64,000 bases of DNA from Knoellia locipacati. GTDB lineage: Bacteria > Actinomycetota > Actinomycetes > Actinomycetales > Dermatophilaceae. The stretch is from positions 124,001 to 188,000 of the forward strand of contig NZ_BKBA01000008.1 in the NCBI RefSeq assembly GCF_007992835.1. Direction: 5' to 3'. Positions within the stretch are counted from its first letter, which is position 1. The number at the start of each line of letters is the position of its first letter. Made by a program: the position numbers and the translations under genes. Below, in pieces: positions 43,054 through 51,532 of the stretch. Below the pieces are notes generated by a model. That model did no database searches. It saw only the letters and a list, made by a program, of their open reading frames with translations, and was not told where the DNA came from.

Positions 43054-43194
43054 TCAGCAGTTCGGGCAGCCCCCCGGCCAGATGATCGTTCCGGCGGTGA
43101 CCTCACCGGCGGTGTCGGCCGCCAGCTGATGGGCCCCCACGGGGACGAGGAAGGTCGCGAGGCTGAGGAGCAGGACACTGATGAGTCGGCGCAT
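43054..43194 (-). CDS. Small secreted cysteine peptide (46 residues), candidate signal
   Basis: A short gene with an AAAGG ribosome binding site eight bases before the ATG at 43194. The product starts with 'MRRLISVLLLSLATFLVPVG', a classical signal sequence with two arginines and a hydrophobic core, followed by AHQLAAD, a plausible signal peptidase site. The mature part of about 20-25 residues is acidic and ends 'AGTIIWPGGCPNC', with two cysteines in C-x2-C at the very C terminus. It stands alone and divergent from a TrmB/LuxR-type regulator, with a 104-base shared control region. This layout suggests a secreted signal peptide or a small redox or metal peptide. I know no family it clearly belongs to. 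Confidence 0.75.
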   Translation of the reverse strand: MRRLISVLLLSLATFLVPVGAHQLAADTAGEVTAGTIIWPGGCPNC

Positions 43195-43232
43195 CGGTGG
43201 AACCTTTCGTCGGACCCGATCGGCGTTCGGGT

Positions 43233-43244
43233 GTCAGCGCTGAC
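43233..43244. promoter_or_regulatory. Perfect 12-bp palindrome in the peptide/regulator control region
   Basis: GTCAGCGCTGAC is fully palindromic and lies 38 bases upstream of the peptide start and 54 upstream of the regulator start. CCCCT/AGGGG repeats flank it on the regulator side (43250-43277). It is the best candidate operator for the adjacent regulator. Confidence 0.55.
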
Positions 43245-43298
43245 TCTCGCCCCTCGCGGTCAGGGGTGCCTAGGGGTCGGCTGTGGCAGATTTGTGCC

Positions 43299-44366
43299 GT
43301 GACCGAGTTGAGCCACGACACCTCAGCACAGGGAATGTTCGGCGAGTTCGGGGTCTCGTCGGGGGCAGAGGAGGTCTATCGCGTCCTCGTGCGACTTCGC
43401 CATGCCACGCGGGCGGAGCTCGGGAGCCTCGGTGTGGTGCCCGAGGATGAGCTCGATGCCGCCATCAGCGAGCTCGGGGCGCTGGGGCTGACGGCGGAGT
43501 CGGCCTCCGGCTGGAGTGCCGTGCCCCCGGAGCGTGCGGTCGAGCTGCTCATCCACCGCGAGGAGCAGGTGCTCGCCGCCCGACGGGCCCGGCTCGACCA
43601 AGCGCGCGACAGCATCCCGCTGCTCGTCGCGGACTACGTGGACGGCAGCCGGACCTTCGTCAGCGACCGTGTCGAGCTCCTCGACGACCCCGACGTCGTG
43701 CGCTCGCGCCTCTTCCAGCTCACCCAGCAGGCCAAGCGGTCCGCGTGGTCGATGAGCCCCGGTGGCGCCCTCTCCCCGGATGCGGTGGACAGCTCGATCC
43801 CGCTCGACACGGACCTGGCCTCGCGGGGAGTGAGCTCGCGGATGATCGTCTCGACGTCGTCACTCGGCCCCACCCACTGGAACGAGTACCTCACCTCGAT
43901 CCAGGCCCTCGGCCACGAGGTCCGGGCGTCGGACACCGTGACGCTGCGCGCGATCATCATCGACGAGGAGATCGGCGTCATCCCCGACACGGAGTCGGTC
44001 CGTCCGGGCGCCTACGTCCTCCACGGCAAGGCGCTCGTCGCACCGCTCGTCGCGCTCTTCGAGGAGGTCTGGGACGCGTCGACGCCGTGGGCCGAGGACG
44101 AGGACCGGGTGGCGGGGCAGTTCAGCGAGGCCAAGCTCCGGCAGGTGGCCGTCCTCCTCTTCAAGGGGCACAAGGACGAGGCCATCGCTCGTCGGCTCGG
44201 CGTGTCGATCCGGACCATGCGCCGGCTCATCTCCGCGACGTTCGACGAGCTCCAGGCGAACGGCAGGTTCCAGGCGGGGGCGCGTGCGGTCGAGCGTGGA
44301 TGGGTCGGGTCGGACTCCGAGGTCGAGCCTCCGGGCAGTGGTTCGGTGACGGCACCGACGAGCTGA
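43299..44366 (+). CDS. TrmB-like N-terminal, LuxR-type C-terminal transcriptional regulator
   Basis: A 355-residue regulator with DNA-binding segments at both ends. The N-terminal winged helix ('EEVYRVLVRLRHATRAELGS' near residue 20) resembles TrmB. A coiled stretch 'AVELLIHREEQVLAARRARLDQARD' (residues 83-107) follows, then a middle sensor region with a PLD-like look ('LASRGVSSRMIVSTSS', 'LRAIIIDEEIGVIPD'). The C-terminal LuxR-type HTH is 'HKDEAIARRLGVSIRTMRR' near 297. CAGATT lies six bases before GTG 43299, so it is probably leaderless. It is divergent from a secreted-peptide gene and followed by a secreted-protein gene, both possible targets. Confidence 0.85.
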   Translation: MTELSHDTSAQGMFGEFGVSSGAEEVYRVLVRLRHATRAELGSLGVVPEDELDAAISELGALGLTAESASGWSAVPPERAVELLIHREEQVLAARRARLDQARDSIPLLVADYVDGSRTFVSDRVELLDDPDVVRSRLFQLTQQAKRSAWSMSPGGALSPDAVDSSIPLDTDLASRGVSSRMIVSTSSLGPTHWNEYLTSIQALGHEVRASDTVTLRAIIIDEEIGVIPDTESVRPGAYVLHGKALVAPLVALFEEVWDASTPWAEDEDRVAGQFSEAKLRQVAVLLFKGHKDEAIARRLGVSIRTMRRLISATFDELQANGRFQAGARAVERGWVGSDSEVEPPGSGSVTAPTS

Positions 44367-44493
44367 CGATCGGGGCACATCGCGGCCATGGCATGTCCGC
44401 GCCCCACGAATCCCTTCCACCGCAACGGTTTCCGAGTCGACAGTTGCGTCAGGCCACACACCGTGGATCTGACCGCAACGGAGGAGACCCCCA

Positions 44494-45099
44494 ATGAGCA
44501 CTGCACAGACGAAGTCCCGCAGGAACATCCGCACGGCCCTCGGCTCGGCCGCCGCCGTGGCCGCCCTCGCCGCCGGCGTCGTCCTGTCGGCGGGTGGCGC
44601 GCAGGCGCACGTCATCAACGAGCTCGCCCCGTCGGGCGCCTCGCCCTGGCTCTACAGCGAGTCGTGGAAGCTCACCGGCTACGGCTACAACACCGCCCCC
44701 ACCCACGTCGACGTCTACCAGGGCAACCACATCTCCGACCAGTACGCCCTCGACATGACGCCGTACGGCCTCAGCGCGGAGGGGCGCAACGTCTACCCGA
44801 TGTGGGACGGCATGACCGTCTACGCGATCTCCTCGGGCACCGGCGGCATGTACCTGCGCAAGACGATCAACGGCGCCGTCTACGAGCAGAAGGTCCTGCA
44901 CATGAAGAACCTGCGCTACGGCGTCGGTGCCACGGTCGGGACCATGAACGTCATCGGCTCGACGTCCAGCACCGGCACGAGCTCACCGCACCTGCACTTG
45001 GCGATCCACAAGATCGTCAACGGCACCCGGTATGCCGTGCGGCCGGTGGTCTGCGGGAAGGAGATCACCTCCCGCACCCTGACCTACAAGGGCTGCTGA
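44494..45099 (+). CDS. Secreted protein, M23 peptidase-like
   Basis: A 201-residue exported protein. The N-terminus has 'KSRRNIRTALGSAAAVAALA' and ends with 'AGGAQAHV', a likely cleavage site; the paired arginines leave Tat export possible. 'YQGNHISDQYALDM' and 'SSPHLHLAIHKIVNG' contain H-x3-D and H-x-H, the zinc-ligand pattern of M23 endopeptidases, but the rest is divergent, so peptidoglycan hydrolysis is only a reasonable guess. Two cysteines near the end may pair. GGAGGAG lies eight bases before ATG 44494. Confidence 0.68.
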   Translation: MSTAQTKSRRNIRTALGSAAAVAALAAGVVLSAGGAQAHVINELAPSGASPWLYSESWKLTGYGYNTAPTHVDVYQGNHISDQYALDMTPYGLSAEGRNVYPMWDGMTVYAISSGTGGMYLRKTINGAVYEQKVLHMKNLRYGVGATVGTMNVIGSTSSTGTSSPHLHLAIHKIVNGTRYAVRPVVCGKEITSRTLTYKGC

Positions 45100-45134
45100 C
45101 GCGGTCGGCGCCGCGTCGCCACCTTGTGGAGGGG

Positions 45135-45176
45135 CGTGCCGGGTCACTCGTCCGACAGGACAGGTGGCCCGGCACG
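45135..45176. terminator. Hairpin terminator between convergent genes
   Basis: CGTGCCGGGTCAC (45135-45147) pairs with GTGGCCCGGCACG (45164-45176) with one mismatch around a 16-base loop. It can serve both the secreted-protein gene and the convergent operon. Confidence 0.8.
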
Positions 45177-45211
45177 TCCGTGTGCTCGCGGGGTCGGGCC
45201 AAGCCGGGCGT

Positions 45212-46075
45212 TCACTCGTAGAGACGGGCCTTGGCCTCGCGGACGGTGAGGGTGACGGGCGTGCCCTGGACGGTCACCGTGTCGGGGATCGTCATCCACG
45301 CACCTCCCTGGAGGCGGAACCTCGCGCCGTAGGTCGTGTCGAGGCGGGTCGCCATGGCGCCGGCCCGGGTGTAGGTCCAGCGGATGGCGCCGTCGGGATG
45401 GGGGCCGCCGAGCGACTCGGTGGGTCCACTGCTGTTGCCGTCGCCGTAGACGTAGGTGAGGGAACGCACGATCGGCTGGATCTCGAGCCGGTAGCCGAGC
45501 AGCGCGCTCGCATCGATCTCGTCCGGCCCCACCCCGGCCTCGGGCCAGCTGGCCTGGAAGAAGGTCGGGAGGTTGACCAGGGTGACGTTGCCGACCGGCT
45601 GGATGCTCAGCCCGCCCTTGGCGAAGTCGATCTCGCGGAAGGCCTGCTGGACCATGGCCAGCGTCGGCAGGTTGCTGCCGGGCAGCTCGTTCGGGAAGCA
45701 GGTCACGCCCCATGTGGTCCAGATGCCCTGCGGGCCCGCGACGACCGAGCCGTCCGCGTTGACGAGCCGGCGCAGGACGACGGCCTGGAACTGACCGTTG
45801 GTGCAGGCCGCGGCTGCGGTCGCGCAGCCCGAGCCGGTCGTGTCGCCGGCGGAGCAGTTGAGGCGGGTCCGGTACTGCCAGCGCGGCCCGGGCTTGCCCA
45901 CAGCCGCGGCCGCGTCCGCCTTGGCCTTCCGGATGTCGTCCAGCGTGAGGATGACGCGTGTTCCACCGCCCGAGTTCTGTCCCAACACCCCCGGTTTTGG
46001 ATCGGCATGGGCCTGCGGGACATTCGCTAGCGCTAAGACGAGCAGTACGACCGCAGCTTTCGCCATGGAGGTCAC
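45212..46075 (-). CDS. Secreted protein of unknown function
   Basis: A 287-residue protein with a signal sequence ('MAKAAVVLLVLALANVPQAHA', residues 4-24). The mature part has four or more cysteines ('RLNCSAGDTTGSGCATAAAACT', residues about 72-93) and 'FPNELPGSNLPTLAMVQQAF' near 130. It resembles the actinobacterial exported ATP/GTP-binding-type hypothetical proteins, but I cannot name a family with confidence. It starts at GTG 46075, with GGAGG upstream, overlapping the stop of the lipoprotein gene by 4 bases (GTGA), so the two are co-translated. Confidence 0.72.
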   Translation of the reverse strand: MTSMAKAAVVLLVLALANVPQAHADPKPGVLGQNSGGGTRVILTLDDIRKAKADAAAAVGKPGPRWQYRTRLNCSAGDTTGSGCATAAAACTNGQFQAVVLRRLVNADGSVVAGPQGIWTTWGVTCFPNELPGSNLPTLAMVQQAFREIDFAKGGLSIQPVGNVTLVNLPTFFQASWPEAGVGPDEIDASALLGYRLEIQPIVRSLTYVYGDGNSSGPTESLGGPHPDGAIRWTYTRAGAMATRLDTTYGARFRLQGGAWMTIPDTVTVQGTPVTLTVREAKARLYE

Positions 46076-46683
46076 AGTTCCTCCAAGTCATACATCTGCC
46101 ACCCACCGCTAATCCAACGCAGCGCTGCAGCGTTCTTGGTCGTACCGGCTTGGAGCTTTCCTTGCGACGCCCCACTCTTGTAGTAGTCCACCGGTCGCTG
46201 CACGAAGGTGAAGTTGATGATGACGCGTTCTTCGGTGGCAGCGTTGGCCAGGGCGGCGCCACTGATCTCGACGGGGCCTTGCTTCACGGACCACCCATTG
46301 TCGACGAACTCCTGAAGGCTGGTTTGCAGCTTCTTGCACGCAATGCAGTCCTTGTCGCTCAGCGTGAAGAGATCGACGCTGCCAGGCGCCGTTTGGCCAC
46401 GGTTCACCTCGTCATAGAAGAAGGTCAGGAAGGCGATCGCGCCAACTTCGGTGCGGGCTCGTGCGGCGGCGGGGACGTCAGCCGCCGCCGTCGACGACGG
46501 CGTGGCCGTCGCACTCGGGCTCGTCGAGCCCGAACCCGAGCTCGACGGCGACGCAGGTGCCGAGGACGAAGCCGAACCCGACGGTGTCGGAGTCGCGGTG
46601 GGCTCGTCGTCGCCACCACAGCCGGACAGCATCAACGCGCCGACGGTGAGCACGGCCGCAGCGCGGCCCCAGGTCTTGTTCAC
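46072..46683 (-). CDS. DUF6318-type lipoprotein
   Basis: A 203-residue lipoprotein with lipobox 'LSGC' (Cys near residue 19), then a Ser/Pro/Thr-rich linker of about 50 residues and a small folded domain ('GAIAFLTFFYDEVNRGQTAP', 'LFTLSDKDCIACKKLQTSLQ', 'DCIAC' with C-x2-C near 103). The domain resembles DUF6318, found on actinobacterial lipoproteins. It starts at GTG 46683. The next gene is a secreted protein made from the same message, so the two may work together at the cell surface. Confidence 0.78.
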   Translation of the reverse strand: MNKTWGRAAAVLTVGALMLSGCGGDDEPTATPTPSGSASSSAPASPSSSGSGSTSPSATATPSSTAAADVPAAARARTEVGAIAFLTFFYDEVNRGQTAPGSVDLFTLSDKDCIACKKLQTSLQEFVDNGWSVKQGPVEISGAALANAATEERVIINFTFVQRPVDYYKSGASQGKLQAGTTKNAAALRWISGGWQMYDLEEL

Positions 46684-46939
46684 GGAAGTTCCCCACCCCG
46701 TTCGTGTGTCAAGGACTGGATTCGAGTCTAGGGACATTGGCCGGAAGCGCGACTCGAGTTGTCCACAGGGGTGGGCGGACGGCATACCCCGACGCCCAGC
46801 GAACTGGGCAAAGTGTCAGGTATCCCGGTCCGCACACTGGTCGGAACGTGCACTCTGTGCCCAGCGTCTTCGACAACGGTTCCGCTCTGCCCAGCAGTCT
46901 GCTTCCCTGTGGTCAACACGAACCACAAGGAGGTGGGCC

Positions 46940-47857
46940 ATGTTCGAGGAGGGCCAGCTGTACTCGCCGGTCACCCAGCACGACGACGGAACCGTCGAGG
47001 TGCACCTGAGCGACAACCACCCCGGGCGCAACGACCCGGCCTACGTCGCACGCCGCAGCGAGATTGCCGGCGCCGCCATGGCCTGGACCCGTGGCGAGCC
47101 GATCCCGCACATCGACTACACCGACGCCGAGCACGAGATCTGGCGCACCGTGAGCCACGAGCTCACGCCGAAGCACGAGAAGTACGCGCACAGCGAGTAC
47201 CTCGCCGCCAAGCACGCGCTGCGCCTGCCGACCGAGCACGTGCCGCAGCTGCACGAGGTGAGCGAGCTGCTCGAGCCGATCACCGGCTGGACCTACGTCG
47301 CCGCACCCGGTCTCGTGCCGTTGCGCGACTTCTACGGCGACCTCGGTGCGCGGACGTTCAACTCGACCCAGTACCTCCGGCACGGCAGCCAGCCGCTCTA
47401 CACGCCCGAGCCGGACATCATCCACGAGGTCATCGGCCACGGGAACCAGCTCGCCTCACCGCGGTTCGCCCGGATCACCGAGGCCGCGGGCCAGGCATCG
47501 CTGCGTCTCGAGACCGAGGAGGCGATGAAGTTCGTCGCCGACGTGTTCTGGTTCTCGATGGAGTTCGGCATCATGCGCGAGCACGGTGAGGTCAAGGCCT
47601 ACGGCGCCGGCATCCTAAGCAGCTACGGCGAGATGGACGAGTACGCGCACATGGAGCACCGCGACCTCGACCTCGTCGACATGGGCACGCTCAACTACGA
47701 CATCACGGCCTACCAGCCCGTGCTGTTCTGTGCCGACAGCCTCGACCAGCTCGAGGGCGTCGTCGGCGAGTTCTTCGAGACGGTCGACGACGACCTGGCG
47801 GCACGGCTGCGCGCCGAGGCCGTCGAGCGTGGTCTCGTGAGCGCACCCGACGCCTGA
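46940..47857 (+). CDS. Phenylalanine 4-monooxygenase (aromatic amino acid hydroxylase)
   Basis: A 305-residue iron enzyme that hydroxylates phenylalanine to tyrosine with a pterin cofactor. The iron motif is 'PDIIHEVIGHGNQLASPRFA' at about residues 156-175, with the two histidines H-E-x3-H, and the third ligand glutamate is in 'VFWFSMEFGIMREHG' near 205. 'LRDFYGDLGARTFNSTQYLR' before it corresponds to the pterin-contact region. AAGGAGGTGGGCC before ATG 46940 is an excellent ribosome binding site. It stands alone; no pterin-recycling gene is near. Two stacked hairpins follow the stop. Confidence 0.92.
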   Translation: MFEEGQLYSPVTQHDDGTVEVHLSDNHPGRNDPAYVARRSEIAGAAMAWTRGEPIPHIDYTDAEHEIWRTVSHELTPKHEKYAHSEYLAAKHALRLPTEHVPQLHEVSELLEPITGWTYVAAPGLVPLRDFYGDLGARTFNSTQYLRHGSQPLYTPEPDIIHEVIGHGNQLASPRFARITEAAGQASLRLETEEAMKFVADVFWFSMEFGIMREHGEVKAYGAGILSSYGEMDEYAHMEHRDLDLVDMGTLNYDITAYQPVLFCADSLDQLEGVVGEFFETVDDDLAARLRAEAVERGLVSAPDA

Positions 47858-47880
47858 GACCAGCTTCACCCGACAACGTC

Positions 47881-47942
47881 GCGCTCGACCCGAGGTGCCA
47901 ACTCGGGTCGAGCGCAGCATTATCGGGTCACCCGATAATGCT
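47881..47942. terminator. Two consecutive hairpins after the phenylalanine hydroxylase gene
   Basis: The first has arms GCGCTCGACCCGA (47881-47893) and TCGGGTCGAGCGC (47903-47915). The second pairs GCATTATCGG (47918-47927) with CCGATAATGC (47933-47942). Both are perfect. They separate convergent genes. Confidence 0.88.
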
Positions 47943-47956
47943 GGCCGCGCTGGGCG

Positions 47957-48493
47957 TCACCACCGGTGGGCGACGTCGATGACGAGCCGGTTCGTGCCGG
48001 TCGCGGTGTCGTTGATCGTGAAGACGCGGAACGGCAGTCGTGCCCGCACGCCCAGCCCGATCTGGCTCTGACCCTCGAACGAGCCGGCCCACTTGACCTG
48101 GCGGAACGTCGTGAAGCCGGTGACGTTCGGCATGGCCGGGGGAGCGGTGTCACGCCGTCCGAGGGTGATGATCTGGAGCTTCGCGCCGCCGGCCAGCGGG
48201 ATGAGGTAGCCCACCGGGTCGTGGTAGATCTGCGGGACGTAGCGCACGTAGTAGCCGGAGGCGCGACCCCGCTGGTCGATGACGAGGCGGTCATAGCAGG
48301 CGTGGCGACCGGCGCGCACTCCCGTGACGGAGGGGTCGGTGCTCACCGTCGACGACTTGGCGAGCGATCCCCAGGTGATGCCGCAGTAGGGAGCGGCGGT
48401 GGCACTCGAGGCGCCGACGGCGGCGGGTGCGGTGGCGGCGACGAGGCCCAGGGTGAGGGCGGCGGCGCTGCGGCGGAACAGTCTGCGGTGCAT
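47957..48493 (-). CDS. Secreted AMIN-like domain protein
   Basis: A 178-residue exported protein. 'MHRRLFRRSAAALTLGLVAA' and 'GASSATAAPYCG' give the signal sequence and cleavage site. The mature domain contains 'CYDRLVIDQRGRASGYYVRY' near residue 72 and ends 'FTINDTATGTNRLVIDVAHR', which fits the AMIN-like beta fold of actinobacterial exported proteins. Cys residues at about 44 and 72 may be paired. GAGGAGGACACC lies before the ATG at 48493. The role is probably cell-wall association, unproven. Confidence 0.8.
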   Translation of the reverse strand: MHRRLFRRSAAALTLGLVAATAPAAVGASSATAAPYCGITWGSLAKSSTVSTDPSVTGVRAGRHACYDRLVIDQRGRASGYYVRYVPQIYHDPVGYLIPLAGGAKLQIITLGRRDTAPPAMPNVTGFTTFRQVKWAGSFEGQSQIGLGVRARLPFRVFTINDTATGTNRLVIDVAHRW

Positions 48494-48616
48494 GGTGTCC
48501 TCCTCGATGTGTGGTGCTACCGGGAAGACGCGTATGCCGTCCTGTCCGGTTGACCTGTCAGGAGGGCGACCTGCCCCGGCAGATACACGTGGAGGCGCTC
48601 GGACGGCATACACGCG

Positions 48617-48666
48617 GCTGCGTCCGCAACCCTGGCCGGGAAGCCGACCGGGGTTGCGGACGCAGC
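48617..48666. repeat. Long near-perfect hairpin sharing a 17-mer with the 10.24 kb gap
   Basis: The arms 48617-48639 and 48644-48666 are complementary at 21 of 23 positions with a four-base loop. The left-arm word TGCGTCCGCAACCCTGG also occurs at 10245-10261, where a shorter hairpin (CTGCGTCCGC/GCGGACGCAG) can form. It is downstream of actP and upstream of the AMIN-like gene. Confidence 0.8.
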
Positions 48667-48694
48667 GGGGACCGCGGGGTGGGGTGTCAGGTGC

Positions 48695-50356
48695 TCAGTG
48701 GTCGAGCGCCTTCGCGACCCCGTGGCCGGTGAGGGAGCGGACCTCCATCTCGGCGTACTTCTGCGCGTTGTGCTCCGCACTCGTCACCGTGCCCAGCCAG
48801 CCGAGGAAGAACGCCAGCGGGATGGTGACCAGGCCCGGGTTGTCGAGCGGGAACCACGAGAAGTCGATGTCCGGGTTGGTGATCATCGACGGGCTCACCG
48901 TCGTGCCGGGCAGCGGCGCCTTGCCGGAGACGACCGGGCTGAAGATGATCAGGACGATCGTCGAGACGAGACCGCCGTAGATCGACCACAGCGCACCGCG
49001 GGTGTTGAACCGCTTCCAGAACAGCGAGTAGAGGATCGTCGGCAGGTTCGCCGAGGCCGCCACCGCGAAGGCCAGGGCCACGAGGAACGCGATGTTCTGG
49101 CTCTTGGCGAACATGCCACCGAGGATGGCGATGACGCCGATCGCGACCGCCGACATGCGGGCGACGCGCACCTCGTTGTCGGAGGTGGTCTGGCCCTTCT
49201 TGATGACCTCCTTGTAGATGTCGTGCGCGAACGTCGCGCTCGCCGTGATCGTCAGTCCGGCGACGACCGCGAGGATCGTCGCGAAGGCGATGCCCGAGAC
49301 GATGCCGAGGAACGGGCTGCCACCGAGGTGGAACGCGAGCAGCGGTGCGGCCGAGTTGGCCTTGCCCGGTGCGGCGTTGATCTCGGCGGGGCCGACGAGG
49401 GCGCCCGCGCCGTAGCCGACGACGAGGGTGAGCAGGTAGAAGCCGCCGATGAGCCAGATGGCCCACTCGACCGACTTGCGCGCCTGCTTGCTCGTCGGGA
49501 CGGTGTAGAAGCGCTGGAGGACGTGCGGCAGACCGGCGGTGCCGAGGACGAGCGCGAGCGACAGCGAGATGAAGTCGATCTTGGTCGTCGTGTTGACGCC
49601 GTACTTCACGCCCGGCTCGAGCAGCTTCTCGCCGACCTTGGGGTTGTTGTCGACCGCGGCCTGGAACAGCCCCGAGAGGTTGAAGCCGTACTTGCCGAGG
49701 ACCCAGACGGTCATGATCGCCGTGGCCGCGATGAGGAGGACGGCCTTGATGATCTGGACCCAGGTCGTGCCACGCATGCCCCCGATGAGGACGTAGGCGA
49801 TCATGACGATCCCGACGACGGCGATGACGATGTTCTGCGCGCCCTCACCCTTGACGCCGAGCAGCAGCGACACGAGGCCACCGGCGCCGGCCATCTGGGC
49901 GAGCAGGTAGAAGAACGACACGGCGAGCACCGAGGTCGCCGTCGCGATGCGGACCGGCCGCTGCTTGAGGCGGTAGGACAGCACGTCGGCCATGGTCATC
50001 CGGCCGGTGTTGCGCATGAGCTCGGCGACGAGCAGCAGCGCGACGAGCCAGGCGACGAGGAACCCGATCGAGTAGAGGAAGCCGTCGTAGCCCTGGAGCG
50101 CGATGGCTCCGGCGATGCCGAGGAAGCTCGCGGCGGAGAGGTAGTCGCCGGCGATGGCGACGCCGTTCTGCCGACCGGAGAAGCCGCCGCTGGCGGTGTA
50201 GAACTCGCCGGCGCTCTTCTTGCCGCTCGCGAGCTTGACGATGACGACGAGCGTGACGATGACGAAGCCCGCGAAGATCGCGATGTTGAGCGTCGGGGAG
50301 CCGACACTGGTCGCGGCCTCGGTGGGCAGGGCCGGGAGTGAGGTCAGGTGGGCCAT
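48695..50356 (-). CDS. actP: Cation/acetate symporter
   Basis: A 553-residue sodium:solute symporter with about 13 helices. 'GKKSAGEFYTASGGFSGRQNG' near residue 46, 'GDYLSAASFLGIAGAIALQGYDG' near 70, and 'LGTAGLPHVLQRFYTVPTSK' near 275 are the ActP subgroup marks. It imports acetate and short acids. The ATG at 50356 lies three bases after the DUF485 stop, the classic yjcH-actP order. With acs it would supply acetyl-CoA from external acetate. Confidence 0.94.
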   Translation of the reverse strand: MAHLTSLPALPTEAATSVGSPTLNIAIFAGFVIVTLVVIVKLASGKKSAGEFYTASGGFSGRQNGVAIAGDYLSAASFLGIAGAIALQGYDGFLYSIGFLVAWLVALLLVAELMRNTGRMTMADVLSYRLKQRPVRIATATSVLAVSFFYLLAQMAGAGGLVSLLLGVKGEGAQNIVIAVVGIVMIAYVLIGGMRGTTWVQIIKAVLLIAATAIMTVWVLGKYGFNLSGLFQAAVDNNPKVGEKLLEPGVKYGVNTTTKIDFISLSLALVLGTAGLPHVLQRFYTVPTSKQARKSVEWAIWLIGGFYLLTLVVGYGAGALVGPAEINAAPGKANSAAPLLAFHLGGSPFLGIVSGIAFATILAVVAGLTITASATFAHDIYKEVIKKGQTTSDNEVRVARMSAVAIGVIAILGGMFAKSQNIAFLVALAFAVAASANLPTILYSLFWKRFNTRGALWSIYGGLVSTIVLIIFSPVVSGKAPLPGTTVSPSMITNPDIDFSWFPLDNPGLVTIPLAFFLGWLGTVTSAEHNAQKYAEMEVRSLTGHGVAKALDH

Positions 50357-50359
50357 CGG

Positions 50360-50701
50360 TCAGTGCTCCTTCACGCCGTCGAGCCGCGCGCCGATGGCGT
50401 CCGCCAGCGGGTCGAGCTCACGGTTGGCCCAGCGGGCATAGATGAACGTGATCGCGAACGTCGTGACGAACTGGCCCAGTCCGAACAGGAGGCCGATGTT
50501 GATGTTGCCGAAGACCTTGGTCCCCATGAAGCCGGGGGCGAAGGTCGACAGCAGGACGTAGACGAAGTACCAGACGAGGAAGAAGGCCGTCATCGGGAAG
50601 ACGAAGCCGCGGAACTTCTTGCGCAGCGCCTGGAACTCGTCGGTGGTCTGCATGGCGACGTAGGGGTCCTCGTCACCACGGATGCGAGCGTCGTTGCTCA
50701 C
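50360..50701 (-). CDS. DUF485 membrane protein (YjcH type)
   Basis: A 113-residue protein with two helices ('FPMTAFFLVWYFVYVLLSTF' and 'LLFGLGQFVTTFAITFIYARW'). The tail 'YARWANRELDPLADAI' is the DUF485 signature. It is always found with ActP-like symporters and presumably helps them. GGAGG sits five bases before GTG 50701; an in-frame GTG at 50707 is a weaker choice. Confidence 0.9.
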   Translation of the reverse strand: MSNDARIRGDEDPYVAMQTTDEFQALRKKFRGFVFPMTAFFLVWYFVYVLLSTFAPGFMGTKVFGNINIGLLFGLGQFVTTFAITFIYARWANRELDPLADAIGARLDGVKEH

Positions 50702-50998
50702 GTGCACCTCCAGTGGTCGGTCCCGGGCAGCTCAAGGATCCGCCGGGTTCGCCTCACACTGTCGGGGAGCCGGTATGCCGTCCGCGAGCCTGCCGCGCCC
50801 GCCTCTCGGCAGGCGGGTGCCGGGCCTCGTTCGGTGGCGCAGGTCACGTTGCGCGGCTGCGCCGAGCGGCAGGTGAGGTGCGGCGAACGGTCAGGGTGCG
50901 GGTCCGACCACGTCGGCGGGACGGCATACGTGCAGGTCGTCCCGCGGGTGGGGTTGGATGTGCGGGTGGAGACGCAGGGGCCGGGGCCGGAGCAGGAG
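50702..50998. other. Gap with inverted GTATGCCGTCC pair
   Basis: No gene is certain in the first 250 bases. GTATGCCGTCC at about 50772 and GGACGGCATAC at about 50929 form an 11-bp inverted pair. The same 11-mer pair flanks 48532-48610. Confidence 0.5.
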
Positions 50999-51532
50999 AT
51001 GGTGCACGAGCACGAGCACGGGCCGGAGCTGGTGCTCGTCGAGGTGCCCTTCGCGGACGAGCGGGTGCAGCGGCTCGTCGACGAGGTCCAGGCGCACTAC
51101 GTCGCGATCTACGGCGGGCCGGACGAGTCGCCGGTGGACCCGCTGCAGTTCAGCGCGCCGCGGGGGCTGTTCGTCCTCGGGCTGGCCGGGGACGCGCCCG
51201 TGGCCATGGGCGGCTGGCGCTGGCGGCCCGAGCTCGACGACCGTTTCGACGGGGACCGGGTCGCCGAGGTGAAGCGGATGTACGTGTCGACGACCGTGCG
51301 CGGGCGCGGCTTCGCACGTCGGCTCCTGGCCCACCTCGAGTCGACGGGCGCCGCGGCGGGGGTGCAGCGGCTGGTCCTCGAGACGGGGACCATGCAGCCG
51401 GACGCGATCGCGCTCTACGAGTCGTCCGGCTACGAGCCGGTGGAGCCGTTCGGGCACTACGCGAGCTCCCCCTACGTGAAGTGCTTCGGCAAGCACCTCG
51501 GGAGCGTCGGCGACCTCAGCCGAAGTGGGTGA
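50999..51532 (+). CDS. GNAT-family N-acetyltransferase
   Basis: A 177-residue acetyltransferase if ATG 50999 is the start; GGAGCAGGAG lies just before it, and GTG codons upstream leave room for about 13 more residues. The acetyl-CoA site is 'AEVKRMYVSTTVRGRGFARR' near residue 88-107, motif A with R-G-x-G-F/A. 'GVQRLVLETGTMQPDAIALY' and 'ESSGYEPVEPFGHYASSPY' follow motif B. The acceptor substrate is unknown. Its 3' end overlaps the convergent TetR gene by 17 bases. Confidence 0.83.
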   Translation: MVHEHEHGPELVLVEVPFADERVQRLVDEVQAHYVAIYGGPDESPVDPLQFSAPRGLFVLGLAGDAPVAMGGWRWRPELDDRFDGDRVAEVKRMYVSTTVRGRGFARRLLAHLESTGAAAGVQRLVLETGTMQPDAIALYESSGYEPVEPFGHYASSPYVKCFGKHLGSVGDLSRSG

